This document shows, piece after piece, positions 1-5,608 of a stretch of DNA of 6,600 bases. Position 1 is the stretch's first letter, and each line of letters begins with the position of its first letter. Under the pieces are notes generated by a model. It searched no databases and had not been told where the DNA came from. It saw nothing but the letters and a program-made list of their open reading frames with translations. Made by a program: the position numbers and the translations under genes. Location of the stretch: the NCBI GenBank assembly GCA_050015895.1, contig JBEKAN010000277.1:1-6600 (forward strand), given 5' to 3'. This stretch comes from JBEKOF01 sp050015895. GTDB taxonomy: Bacteria; Verrucomicrobiota; Verrucomicrobiia; Limisphaerales; Palsa-1400.

Positions 1-16
1 GCCGGGGCAGCCTGTA

Positions 17-37
17 GCGGCGGTCTATGACCGCCGC
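17..37. repeat. GC-rich palindrome, 9-bp arms
   Basis: GCGGCGGTC and GACCGCCGC are perfect inverted arms around a TAT centre, with a flanking CTACAGG on the minus strand. Read on the minus strand, in the frame of the adjacent M56 gene, it gives GGGHRPPLQ. From memory, such short palindromes are dispersed in Verrucomicrobia genomes; that is recollection, not a search result. It could form a small hairpin in RNA or cruciform in DNA. It lies just beyond the premature end of the M56 frame, so a dispersed element may have entered or replaced part of that gene. Confidence 0.6.
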
Positions 38-65
38 CAAATATTGAATGTTCAGCCCGGCTTCC

Positions 66-431
66 TTACGCGGCGCGAGGCTGTCCATTTTGTCCACGTT
101 GTCCATGTTGTCCATCCGGCGCCAACATGCGGGCGGGTTCGGCAAGCGCGGCCCGGTCAGCCGCGCTGTACCCCGTTCCACCCGCCGCAAACGCCGCCGG
201 AACCGTTCGCGCCGCGCCCAAGATCAGGAAGGTGATCACCGGCGCCGCCAGCATCAGCAGCAGCGTCAGGCAACCCGCCCAATATCGCGCGTTGCTGGAA
301 CGCCTCGGCAGCCAAATTTGCGCCACCGCAAAAAGTCCGGCCACCACCGCCCCCTGCCAAAGAAAATGCAACAATGTCCAGCCCAGCCGGTGAACTACCG
401 GGTGGCCGCCCCATTGAAGCAAGACATTCAT
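66..431 (-). CDS. Truncated BlaR1-like M56 protein, N-terminal part only
   Basis: This 121-residue product matches the N-terminal membrane part of the BlaR1/MecR1 antirepressor (peptidase family M56), which senses a signal outside the cell and inactivates a BlaI repressor. The typical opening LGWTLLHFLWQGA (residues 16-28) begins membrane segment 1 (about 15-38), followed by an Arg-rich turn with NARYWAG and segment 2 (about 50-72, ending APVITFLIL). Family members usually run to several hundred residues with a cytoplasmic HExxH zinc-protease motif; neither that nor further membrane segments is present. The last residues, GQHGQRGQNGQ, are encoded by a 9-bp tandem repeat just before the TAA stop. 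The ATG follows a purine-rich ribosome binding site (AGGGAGGGAGGGGG). The gene lies 45 bp downstream of the BlaI-type repressor gene, the usual sensor-repressor pairing. It is probably a decayed or frameshifted sensor gene; a genuinely short protein is less likely. Confidence 0.7.
   Translation of the reverse strand: MNVLLQWGGHPVVHRLGWTLLHFLWQGAVVAGLFAVAQIWLPRRSSNARYWAGCLTLLLMLAAPVITFLILGAARTVPAAFAAGGTGYSAADRAALAEPARMLAPDGQHGQRGQNGQPRAA
81..116. repeat. Four tandem 9-bp units (TTGTCCAYN)
   Basis: Four consecutive 9-bp units, CTGTCCATT, TTGTCCACG, TTGTCCATG and TTGTCCATC, are visible. On the minus strand they read as GGACAANNT units and give the GQ-x repeat at the end of the truncated M56 protein. 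A shifted minus-strand frame reads MDNMDNVDKMD through the same repeat and stays open to the window edge. The simple repeat could have arisen by slippage and is a plausible site of the frame disruption. Confidence 0.75.
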
Positions 432-463
432 CCGCCCCCTCCCTCCCTCTCAAAGGTCGTTTT

Positions 464-482
464 CCTAATCCTAATCCTAATC
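464..482. repeat. Three CCTAAT units holding the repressor stop codon
   Basis: CCTAAT is repeated three times between the repressor and the M56 gene. On the minus strand this is GATTAG three times, in frame with the repressor, so the gene ends in three successive in-frame TAG codons, each separated by GAT. The effect is a very secure stop; whether it is selected or a slippage product cannot be told. Confidence 0.7.
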
Positions 483-884
483 ATTCCCGCCTCCCTCCAT
501 CTCATTCAGCACTTGGCGGATTTCGGCCAATTCCTCCGGCGACGCCCTTTTGGTGGAAAGCGCCTGTAGCACCAGCCGGTGGGCCGAGCCGTCGAACACC
601 CGCTCCAGCAGGTCGCCGACCAGCCGCCGCTGCGCCTCGCTTTGCGCCAGCGCCGCGTGATAGACGTGCGTCCTCCGCGTTTCATCCCGCGTCACCAGCC
701 CTTTTTCCGTCATGATTTGGAGCATTTTCAGCACCGTCGTGTAGCCGGTTTCCCGCGTCTGGTTGAATTCCGAATGCACTTCCCGCACCGTGCGGGGGCC
801 GCGCCGCCAGAGGACGCTGAGAATGGCCAGTTCGCCCTCGGTGGGTTTGGGGAGACTGCTTTTTTTCATGATGAACCGGCTCAA
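477..884 (-). CDS. BlaI/MecI/CopY-family transcriptional repressor
   Basis: The 135-residue product has the length and layout of BlaI/MecI repressors, which bind DNA as dimers and are released when a partner M56 membrane protease causes their cleavage. The N-terminal winged helix includes LPKPTEGELAILSVLWRRG (about 11-29), TVREVHSEFN (32-41) and the recognition-helix region TGYTTVLKMLQIMTEKGLV (46-64), ending in the wing (RRTHVYHAAL). The C-terminal dimerisation part includes LLERVFDGSAHRLVLQAL (92-109), where the family is normally cleaved. The chosen start is a TTG because AAAGGA lies six bases upstream; the ATG at 869 (MKKSSLPKP) is the alternative and has no clear ribosome binding site. 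It is followed by the truncated M56 gene. Two dyads upstream (911-945) suggest autoregulation. The regulon and inducer are unknown, and no beta-lactamase is in view. Confidence 0.93.
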   Translation of the reverse strand: MSRFIMKKSSLPKPTEGELAILSVLWRRGPRTVREVHSEFNQTRETGYTTVLKMLQIMTEKGLVTRDETRRTHVYHAALAQSEAQRRLVGDLLERVFDGSAHRLVLQALSTKRASPEELAEIRQVLNEMEGGGND

Positions 885-910
885 TGTTTATCCTTTGTGC
901 GGCCGCATGC

Positions 911-945
911 ACGAAACTATTCGTAATGTCAACGAACTTTTTCGT
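911..945. promoter_or_regulatory. Predicted double operator for the BlaI-type repressor
   Basis: Two perfect dyads, ACGAA-ACTA-TTCGT (911-924) and ACGAA-CTTT-TTCGT (932-945), have identical 5-bp arms, identical 4-bp spacers and starts 21 bp apart, about two helical turns. They lie 27 bp upstream of the repressor start. On the minus strand a perfect TTGACA (932-927) lies between them and could be the repressor's -35 element; no good -10 is visible 16-18 bp further on. BlaI-family dimers bind short dyads in their own promoters, so autoregulation is the natural reading. Assignment to this repressor is inference. Confidence 0.6.
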
Positions 946-1054
946 ATTTATGGAATTTTAATGAAACCGGACGCCCTATATATCTGCCCATTAGTTCCAT
1001 CAATTCTCATTGTTTGTAAAACTACAAGCTGAACAAAACAAACCAATCCCCCTG

Positions 1055-1083
1055 TTTAGAACGATTCTCGAAGTTAACATAAT
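1055..1083 (+). promoter_or_regulatory. Possible sigma-70-type promoter for the permease
   Basis: TTTAGA (1055-1060) and CATAAT (1078-1083) are separated by 17 bp and match the consensus hexamers at four and five of six positions. The -10 lies between the first two GTTAA repeats. It would give a leader of about 270 nt carrying the hairpins at 1138-1310. The region is AT-rich, so chance matches are easy; TAATAT at 1118-1123 is an alternative -10 without a good -35. Confidence 0.3.
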
Positions 1084-1120
1084 GTTAAAATAATCACCAA
1101 ATATGTTAAACGATTGTTAA
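1073..1120 (+). repeat. Four helically phased GTTAA direct repeats
   Basis: GTTAA occurs at 1073, 1084, 1105 and 1116, with start-to-start distances of 11, 21 and 11 bp, so all copies face roughly the same side of the helix. The local consensus is about WWGTTAAH; the first copy is the palindrome GTTAAC. Further copies occur at 1212 and 1322. The placement upstream of the permease suggests cooperative binding of a regulator, but no regulator is identified and AT-richness makes some copies likely by chance. Confidence 0.4.
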
Positions 1121-1137
1121 TATAAATGTCGCCATTA

Positions 1138-1170
1138 TTCGCAAGTTGCTGTCCTTCAAACACTTGCGAA
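1138..1170 (+). repeat. Inverted repeat, 9-bp perfect arms, in permease leader
   Basis: TTCGCAAGT (1138-1146) and ACTTGCGAA (1162-1170) are perfect reverse complements with a 15-base loop. If transcribed, it would be the first stem of the permease leader. A smaller stem, GCCTTT-GCT-AAAGGC (1195-1209), follows. No T-run follows either, so they do not look like terminators. Confidence 0.5.
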
Positions 1171-1251
1171 CTTCACGAAAAAACCGCTGGCACCGCCTTT
1201 GCTAAAGGCTCGTTAATGGTACGAAAAATGAATACGCAGCGGGAGTTAGGT

Positions 1252-1310
1252 GGCGATTCGGAATCGCCGGCGGCCACGCGCCTGTTTTATGGCATGAGGC
1301 GCGTTGCCGC
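1252..1310 (+). repeat. Two adjacent strong GC-rich hairpins before the permease
   Basis: The first is the perfect palindrome GGCGATTCGGAATCGCC (1252-1268, 8-bp arms around one G). The second pairs ACGCGCCT (1276-1283) with AGGCGCGT (1297-1304) over a 13-base loop and extends through one mismatch to GCGGC (1270-1274) with GCCGC (1306-1310). They end about 47 bases before the permease ATG, in otherwise AT-rich DNA, with no T-run after them. They may form a structured leader RNA or be a small inserted palindromic element; I do not recognise a riboswitch class. Confidence 0.5.
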
Positions 1311-1357
1311 GTTCCAAACACGTTAACAACCGACAGAAAAAACATATAAACAAAACT

Positions 1358-3382
1358 ATGGCATCAGCTAATCCAACGTCGGAAAAACCGACCACAATGA
1401 AACCCACGTTGGGCCTCACGGGCCTGACGATCAACGCGATGGCCCTCATTGCGCCAGGGGCCTTCCTCTGGCTCACTTATCAGGAGCAATCCTTGTACGG
1501 CGCGCCCACGGCGGGGTGCGCCATGTGGATTGGGATCGTGGTGGCGCTCGTCTTGTGCTTCGCCACCGCTCTGAGCTACGCGGAACTCTCCAAGCTCTAC
1601 CCCGGAGCGGGCTCCTCCTACCTCTTCGCGGAACAGGCCTTCCTGTCCAAGACCAAGGCCTTCCGGTGGGCGCGGGTCATCAAGTTCATGACCGGTTGGA
1701 ACAGCCACTTGTATTACTGGGTCTATAGCGGATTGATGGTGGGTGTGACCGCGATCCTGGCGGGCTGGCTGGCGGGCCAACTCTGGCCGAACACGTTCAG
1801 CGGCACGTATAACAGCCCGATCTTCATGTGGCTCTTCTGTGTCGGGTTCGCCCTGGTGGTGGGATACATCGCCTACCGCGGCGTCAACGGCACGACGGCC
1901 GTGAACATGGCGATCAACATCATCCAAATCTCCGCGCTGGTGGTTTTCTCCATCATGGCCATCGCCTATCGCACCAGTCACAAGGACGGCTCGGTTGGCT
2001 GGCACCTTTCCAATGGAACCCCGATCCAATACAATGTGGCCCAGGTCAATGTCGTGGATGACAAGGGCAAGCCGGTGCAGGACACCTGGGCCGACAACAC
2101 GCCCAAAGTGGATGACAAAACCAAGCTGCCCATTTACAAGCAACAAGACCGCCAAGTGACCAAGGACGACTTGGACAAGGCCAAGAACACCAACGCCGTG
2201 GATCTGGCCGGCCTGACCGCCATGGGCCTGGGCGAAGGCGACCCCTATCCGGTCTGGAAGGCGGACGACAAGGGCAACACGATTCTGGACAAGGATGGCA
2301 AACCGACCGCCGACCCGTTCATCCTGAGCTACAAGCCCGAGGTCGCGGTCACAGGGGCGGGCACCGCAAAGGACCCAACCACATTTAACTTCCACACGAG
2401 TCCCAAGTCCGTGGTGGGTTTCCATTCCTTCAGCGCCATCATGGTGCAGGCCTGCGTGGCGATCCTGCTGCTCGTCGGCTTCGAGTCTGTCACCTCGATG
2501 GGTGACGAGGCCAAGAATCCAAAGAAGGACATCGGGCGCGCGGTCCTGCTCTCGCTGGCGATCCAAGGCGCGGTCTGTTACCTGTTCGAGTATTTCGCCG
2601 CCAATTACTTCTTGAACAGCGGTTACACCATGTCCAACGCCGGGGCCTCAAGCGCGCCGCTGGGGGACATGATGGTGCTGGTGGGCACCTGGGCGTTTGG
2701 CAGCTATTCGGCCGGAAAAGCCTTCATGCTGATCCAGGCCTTCACGGTGTTCCTGGCCCTGATCGGCACCACTCTCTCCTGCATGAACACCGGCGCGCGG
2801 GTGACTTACGCCATGGGCCGCGACGAGGAAGTCCACGGCAGCTTCGGCGCCTTGCACCCCAGGAACCTCTCTCCGCACAGGGCGATATGGATGTTGGTGG
2901 GGCTTTCGGCCATCGTGGGCATCCTGAGCACTGTGATCTATCTGGGCGGCCAAAGCACCGACCTGGCGCAGTTGGACAAACACAACTTCTGGTACAGCAT
3001 CGGCATATTCTCGCCGCACGCCTACACCTACTTGCCCAACTCAGTGCTGGTCATCACGCTGATCAGCAACTTCGGCACGTTCCTGCTCTACATGACCACC
3101 TGCATCGTGTGCGTGGTGGCGTTCCGGGAGCACCACTCCTTCCACGGGTTCAAACACATGTTTGTCCCGGTGTTCGGCCTGCTGGCCAACTTTGGTTGCA
3201 TGTTGTTCTACCTGCTCGGCCCCATCCCGGCCTTCGGCGTGGCGGGCATGAGCTGGCACGAGCCTTACATCGCCCTGGGTTTCTCCATCCTCTGGATCGC
3301 CGCCGGCGCCGTTTACTTCGTGACCGCCAGCAAGTCCAAAGGCAAGGAAATCATGCTCACCGCCAAACCTCAAATGTCGTAA
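1358..3382 (+). CDS. APC-superfamily amino acid permease with large insert
   Basis: This 674-residue integral membrane protein is an amino acid/polyamine-type permease expected to couple substrate uptake to an ion gradient in the inner membrane. It opens with LGLTGLTINAMALIAPGAFLW (18-38), the unwound first segment of the APC fold; about twelve membrane segments follow (approximately 21-40, 52-72, 115-143, 154-173, 181-204, 356-376, 393-415, 452-474, 510-530, 560-588, 601-620, 636-655). GFESVTSMGDEAKNPKKDI (374-392) is the family signature after segment 6, and MNTGARVTYAMGRDE (476-490) is the typical stretch after segment 8. Relatives are commonly near 500 residues; the excess is mainly a hydrophilic stretch at about 205-355, predicted to lie outside the cytoplasm. 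The ATG at 1358 is preferred; a TTG at 1304 would start inside a hairpin and adds 18 atypical residues, and ATG 1397 would still keep segment 1. No clear Shine-Dalgarno is seen. A terminator follows the gene. Substrate cannot be assigned. Confidence 0.93.
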   Translation: MASANPTSEKPTTMKPTLGLTGLTINAMALIAPGAFLWLTYQEQSLYGAPTAGCAMWIGIVVALVLCFATALSYAELSKLYPGAGSSYLFAEQAFLSKTKAFRWARVIKFMTGWNSHLYYWVYSGLMVGVTAILAGWLAGQLWPNTFSGTYNSPIFMWLFCVGFALVVGYIAYRGVNGTTAVNMAINIIQISALVVFSIMAIAYRTSHKDGSVGWHLSNGTPIQYNVAQVNVVDDKGKPVQDTWADNTPKVDDKTKLPIYKQQDRQVTKDDLDKAKNTNAVDLAGLTAMGLGEGDPYPVWKADDKGNTILDKDGKPTADPFILSYKPEVAVTGAGTAKDPTTFNFHTSPKSVVGFHSFSAIMVQACVAILLLVGFESVTSMGDEAKNPKKDIGRAVLLSLAIQGAVCYLFEYFAANYFLNSGYTMSNAGASSAPLGDMMVLVGTWAFGSYSAGKAFMLIQAFTVFLALIGTTLSCMNTGARVTYAMGRDEEVHGSFGALHPRNLSPHRAIWMLVGLSAIVGILSTVIYLGGQSTDLAQLDKHNFWYSIGIFSPHAYTYLPNSVLVITLISNFGTFLLYMTTCIVCVVAFREHHSFHGFKHMFVPVFGLLANFGCMLFYLLGPIPAFGVAGMSWHEPYIALGFSILWIAAGAVYFVTASKSKGKEIMLTAKPQMS

Positions 3383-3414
3383 GCCTTACACGGACTTGAT
3401 GGGTCCGAGCACGC

Positions 3415-3458
3415 GCGGCTGGCCTCTGGATGCAAACGGAGGCCAGCCGCTTTTTTTT
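3415..3458 (+). terminator. Rho-independent terminator of the permease gene
   Basis: GCGGCTGGCCTC (3415-3426) pairs perfectly with GAGGCCAGCCGC (3439-3450) over a 12-base loop, followed directly by eight T (3451-3458). It starts 33 bp after the permease stop. The T-run touches the queG stop codon (TCA at 3458-3460, TGA on the minus strand). On the minus strand no T-run follows the stem, so it is oriented for the plus strand only. Confidence 0.93.
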
Positions 3459-4489
3459 CAAGTATGCATGGCCTCGATCCGCCCCATCGCCCACACCGCG
3501 TGTTCCGCGATCAGCGGTTCGGGATCGGAGGCCGCGCGCCGCAGCGCGGCCAGCGCGCTTTCGCCGCCCACATTCCCCAGGGCGACGCAGACGTTGCGCA
3601 AAAACCCGCGCCGCCTGGCCCGCAAAATGGGCGTCCCGTCAAAGCGCGCCCGGAAAGCCGCCTCGTCCAGCGACAACAACCCCGCCAAGTCGGGCGCGGA
3701 CAAGTCTTCGCGGCGATGCGCGGCCATCAGCGCACCCTCGCGCGCAAAACGGTTCCACGGACAAACCGCCAGGCAGTCGTCGCACCCGTAAATCCGATTC
3801 CCCATCGCCGCACGCAGCTCCACCGGGATGGGGCCTTGCAACTCGATGGTCAGATAAGAGATGCAGCGGCGCGCGTCCAGTTCAAACGGGGCGGTGATGG
3901 CGCCGGTCGGGCAGGCCGCGAGGCAGCGCGCGCAGGAGCCGCAATGGTTTCTCTCCGGCGCGTCGGGCGGCAGGGCCAGCGTGGTGAGAATTTCCGCCAG
4001 GAAAAACCAGTTGCCCAACTGCCGGCTGATCAGGTTGGTGTGTTTGCCGATGAACCCCAATCCGGCGCGCTGGGCCAGGTCCCGCTCCAGCAACGGCCCG
4101 GTGTCCACATACCACAACGAGCGGGTCGCCGCGCCGCCCAGTTGGTTGACATAATCAGCGAGCGTTTTGAGCCGGGCGCCCAGCACATCGTGGTAGTCCG
4201 AGAATCGCGCGTAGCGGGCGATCTCCCCGTCGCACGGCGCGGCGGCGGGCCGCTCCGGTTGCCTGGTCGCGTAGCTGGCCGCCAGGGTGATGACGCTCCG
4301 GGCGCCGGCGAGGACTTGCGCCGGGGCGACCCGTTTGTGCGCGTTGCGTTGGAGCCAGGCCATCCCGCCGTGGCGGCCCTCGGCAAGCCAGCGTTCAAAA
4401 TGGGCCGCGTTGTCCGGCGGAAGGGCGGTGGTGAATTGGCAGGCGTCGAAGCCCAGTTGGCGGGCGCGCTCCTGGATGACCGTCTTCAC
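3458..4489 (-). CDS. queG: Epoxyqueuosine reductase QueG
   Basis: QueG reduces epoxyqueuosine to queuosine in the wobble position of GUN-decoding tRNAs (Asp, Asn, His, Tyr), using cobalamin and two [4Fe-4S] clusters in the cytoplasm. The 343-residue product shows the cobalamin/substrate domain with SLWYVDTGPLLERDLAQRAG (124-143), including the conserved Asp129 of the VDTGP motif, and FIGKHTNLI. The ferredoxin-like part has CGSCARCLAACP (Cys183, 186, 189, 193), Cys209, and CDDCLAVCPWN (Cys236, 239, 243), all eight expected ligands. The C-terminus (about 283-340) is helical and HEAT-like (RNVCVALGNVGGESALAALRRAA), as in this family. The start is GTG, overlapping the aroK TAG stop by one base (TAGTG), which implies translational coupling; no upstream Shine-Dalgarno is evident. 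Length and motifs look intact. Confidence 0.97.
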   Translation of the reverse strand: MKTVIQERARQLGFDACQFTTALPPDNAAHFERWLAEGRHGGMAWLQRNAHKRVAPAQVLAGARSVITLAASYATRQPERPAAAPCDGEIARYARFSDYHDVLGARLKTLADYVNQLGGAATRSLWYVDTGPLLERDLAQRAGLGFIGKHTNLISRQLGNWFFLAEILTTLALPPDAPERNHCGSCARCLAACPTGAITAPFELDARRCISYLTIELQGPIPVELRAAMGNRIYGCDDCLAVCPWNRFAREGALMAAHRREDLSAPDLAGLLSLDEAAFRARFDGTPILRARRRGFLRNVCVALGNVGGESALAALRRAASDPEPLIAEHAVWAMGRIEAMHT

Positions 4490-5019
4490 TATTTCGACTT
4501 GAGGATGAAATGTTGCACCACGTGTTGCGCCACCTCGCTTGGCGGGCGAAAGCCGCTGTGGATCAGGACGTCGGCCTGGCGATAGGCGGGCGCGCGCGCG
4601 GCGAGCATCTCGCGGATTTTGGCCTGCGGGTCCGGCGCCCGCAGCAACGGACGGTGCGACTGGTCGCGCACGCGCTCCCAGATCGTCTCCGGCGCCGCCC
4701 ACAGGCAGACCACCAGCGAATGGGTCTTGAGGCTGGCCAGGTTCGCCGCGTCCATCACCAGCCCGCCGCCGGCGGCGATGACCAGCCCGCGCTGCCCGGC
4801 CAAATGGGCGACCTCTTGCTTTTCGTATTGGCGGAACGCGGCCTCTCCCTCCCGGGCGAAGATGTCGGCGACGGACATTCCGAGGCGGGACTCGATCAGC
4901 GAGTCGGTGTCCACAAAGTTGAAACGCAGTTGTTCGGCGGCGATGCGCCCGACGGTGCTCTTGCCCACGCCCATGAACCCCACCAAGGTGAGATTGTGGA
5001 TGTGGCGCGCGTCGTTCAC
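4489..5019 (-). CDS. aroK: Shikimate kinase AroK
   Basis: Shikimate kinase phosphorylates shikimate at the 3-hydroxyl with ATP, the fifth step of the chorismate pathway to aromatic amino acids. The 176-residue product has the Walker A loop GFMGVGKST (14-22), the Asp37-Thr-Asp39 motif for Mg and shikimate, Arg63 in GEAAFRQYE for shikimate binding, the AAGGG loop (82-86), the lid with HRPLLR (122-127) and an ARAPAYRQAD adenine-side motif (141-150). The length is typical of a single-domain AroK. The start is a GTG at 5019; no good Shine-Dalgarno precedes it. It is the first gene of an overlapping pair with queG, and is divergent from coaD across 101 bp. Confidence 0.96.
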   Translation of the reverse strand: MNDARHIHNLTLVGFMGVGKSTVGRIAAEQLRFNFVDTDSLIESRLGMSVADIFAREGEAAFRQYEKQEVAHLAGQRGLVIAAGGGLVMDAANLASLKTHSLVVCLWAAPETIWERVRDQSHRPLLRAPDPQAKIREMLAARAPAYRQADVLIHSGFRPPSEVAQHVVQHFILKSK

Positions 5020-5085
5020 TGCGCCGCACTCTACCCCGGAACCGCCGGCCCGGCACGCAGTTTCTCTCCCCCGCCAAAATTAAGT

Positions 5086-5114
5086 CTGGCACCCCCGCCG
5101 CCCCTTGCTAAATT
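5086..5114 (+). promoter_or_regulatory. Possible coaD promoter giving a near-leaderless mRNA
   Basis: CTGGCA (5086-5091) and TAAATT (5109-5114) are 17 bp apart and each matches four of six consensus positions. The -10 ends six bases before the coaD ATG, so transcription would begin at or beside the start codon. This fits the lack of a Shine-Dalgarno there, but the matches are modest. Confidence 0.25.
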
Positions 5115-5120
5115 GATCCC

Positions 5121-5600
5121 ATGCGCACGGCGATTTATCCCGGCAGTTTCGATCCCATCACCAACGGCCACCTGGACCTGGTGGAGCGGGCGGCGAAGCT
5201 TTTTGACCGCGTCGTCGTCGCTGTCGCGGCCAGTGAGGCCAAAAAACCGCTCTTCACCCTCAAAGAACGCCTGGAAATGGTCAAAGACGCCATCCAGACC
5301 ATCCCCAAGGCCGAGGCCGACTCCTTTGACGGCCTGCTGGTGGATTACGTGGACCGCCAGGGTGGCCACGCCATCATCCGCGGCCTGCGGGCCGTTTCGG
5401 ACTTTGAGTTCGAATTCCAACTCGCCCTGATGAACCGCAAGTTGAACGAGCGGGCGGAGACCATTTTCATGATGCCCAAGGAAACCTACACCTTCATCAG
5501 CTCCAACATCATCAAAGAAATCGCCCGCCTGGGCGGCAACATCGCCCCGTACGTCCCCGATTCCATCCGGCTGGCCCTGGCCGCAAAACTCAAAAAATAG
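5121..5600 (+). CDS. coaD: Phosphopantetheine adenylyltransferase CoaD
   Basis: CoaD transfers AMP from ATP to 4'-phosphopantetheine, giving dephospho-CoA, the penultimate step of coenzyme A synthesis. The 159-residue length is typical. The nucleotidyltransferase motif is YPGSFDPITNGHLDL (6-20), with the T/HxGH signature as TNGH (14-17); Lys41 and Lys42, RGLR (87-90) with DFEFEFQ (94-100), and the ATP-binding ISSNIIKE (126-133, usually ISSTxVRE) follow. The fold is the HIGH-type Rossmann nucleotidyl transferase, normally a hexamer. No Shine-Dalgarno is apparent before the ATG. It heads a plus-strand run with yceD eight bases behind its stop. Confidence 0.98.
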   Translation: MRTAIYPGSFDPITNGHLDLVERAAKLFDRVVVAVAASEAKKPLFTLKERLEMVKDAIQTIPKAEADSFDGLLVDYVDRQGGHAIIRGLRAVSDFEFEFQLALMNRKLNERAETIFMMPKETYTFISSNIIKEIARLGGNIAPYVPDSIRLALAAKLKK

Positions 5601-5608
5601 GCCCTCCC

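Larger units (their letters stand above)
885..1357. other. AT-rich divergent intergenic region, 473 bp
   Basis: No convincing gene is present. From left to right it holds the repressor ribosome binding site, the two ACGAA-N4-TTCGT dyads, an AT-rich stretch without recognised signals (about 946-1050), a possible permease promoter, four phased GTTAA repeats (1073-1120) and a run of inverted repeats (1138-1310). A 66-codon frame at 1126-1326 resembles nothing known and runs through the hairpins. The stretch is much more AT-rich than the flanking genes, at least up to about 1180. Confidence 0.7.

Noticed and set aside
477..884. A complete beta-lactam resistance module
   Set aside because: The repressor and sensor fragment fit the family, but no beta-lactamase or penicillin-binding protein gene is in the window.
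1126..1326. A 66-codon plus-strand open frame before the permease
   Set aside because: It runs through several inverted repeats, has no ribosome binding site, mixed composition and no recognisable protein features.
1304..1357. TTG at 1304 as the permease start
   Set aside because: It lies in a hairpin and adds 18 polar residues unlike the family; ATG 1358 or 1397 fits better.
1055..1357. A known riboswitch class before the permease
   Set aside because: The stems do not match the conserved cores of the lysine, glycine or glutamine classes that I could recall; only an unassigned structured leader can be claimed.
1364..2566. A 400-codon minus-strand open frame
   Set aside because: It is the antisense of the clear permease gene; its His/Arg/Gly-rich translation is typical of GC-rich shadow frames.
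3415..3458. The terminator as bidirectional, also serving queG
   Set aside because: On the minus strand the stem is preceded by A8 and followed by GCGTGC with no T-run.
3464..4585. A long plus-strand open frame across queG
   Set aside because: Antisense shadow of queG, whose eight cysteines and motifs establish the minus-strand reading.
4510..5430. A 306-codon plus-strand open frame across aroK and coaD
   Set aside because: It overlaps two well-supported genes in wrong frames and carries no recognisable motif.
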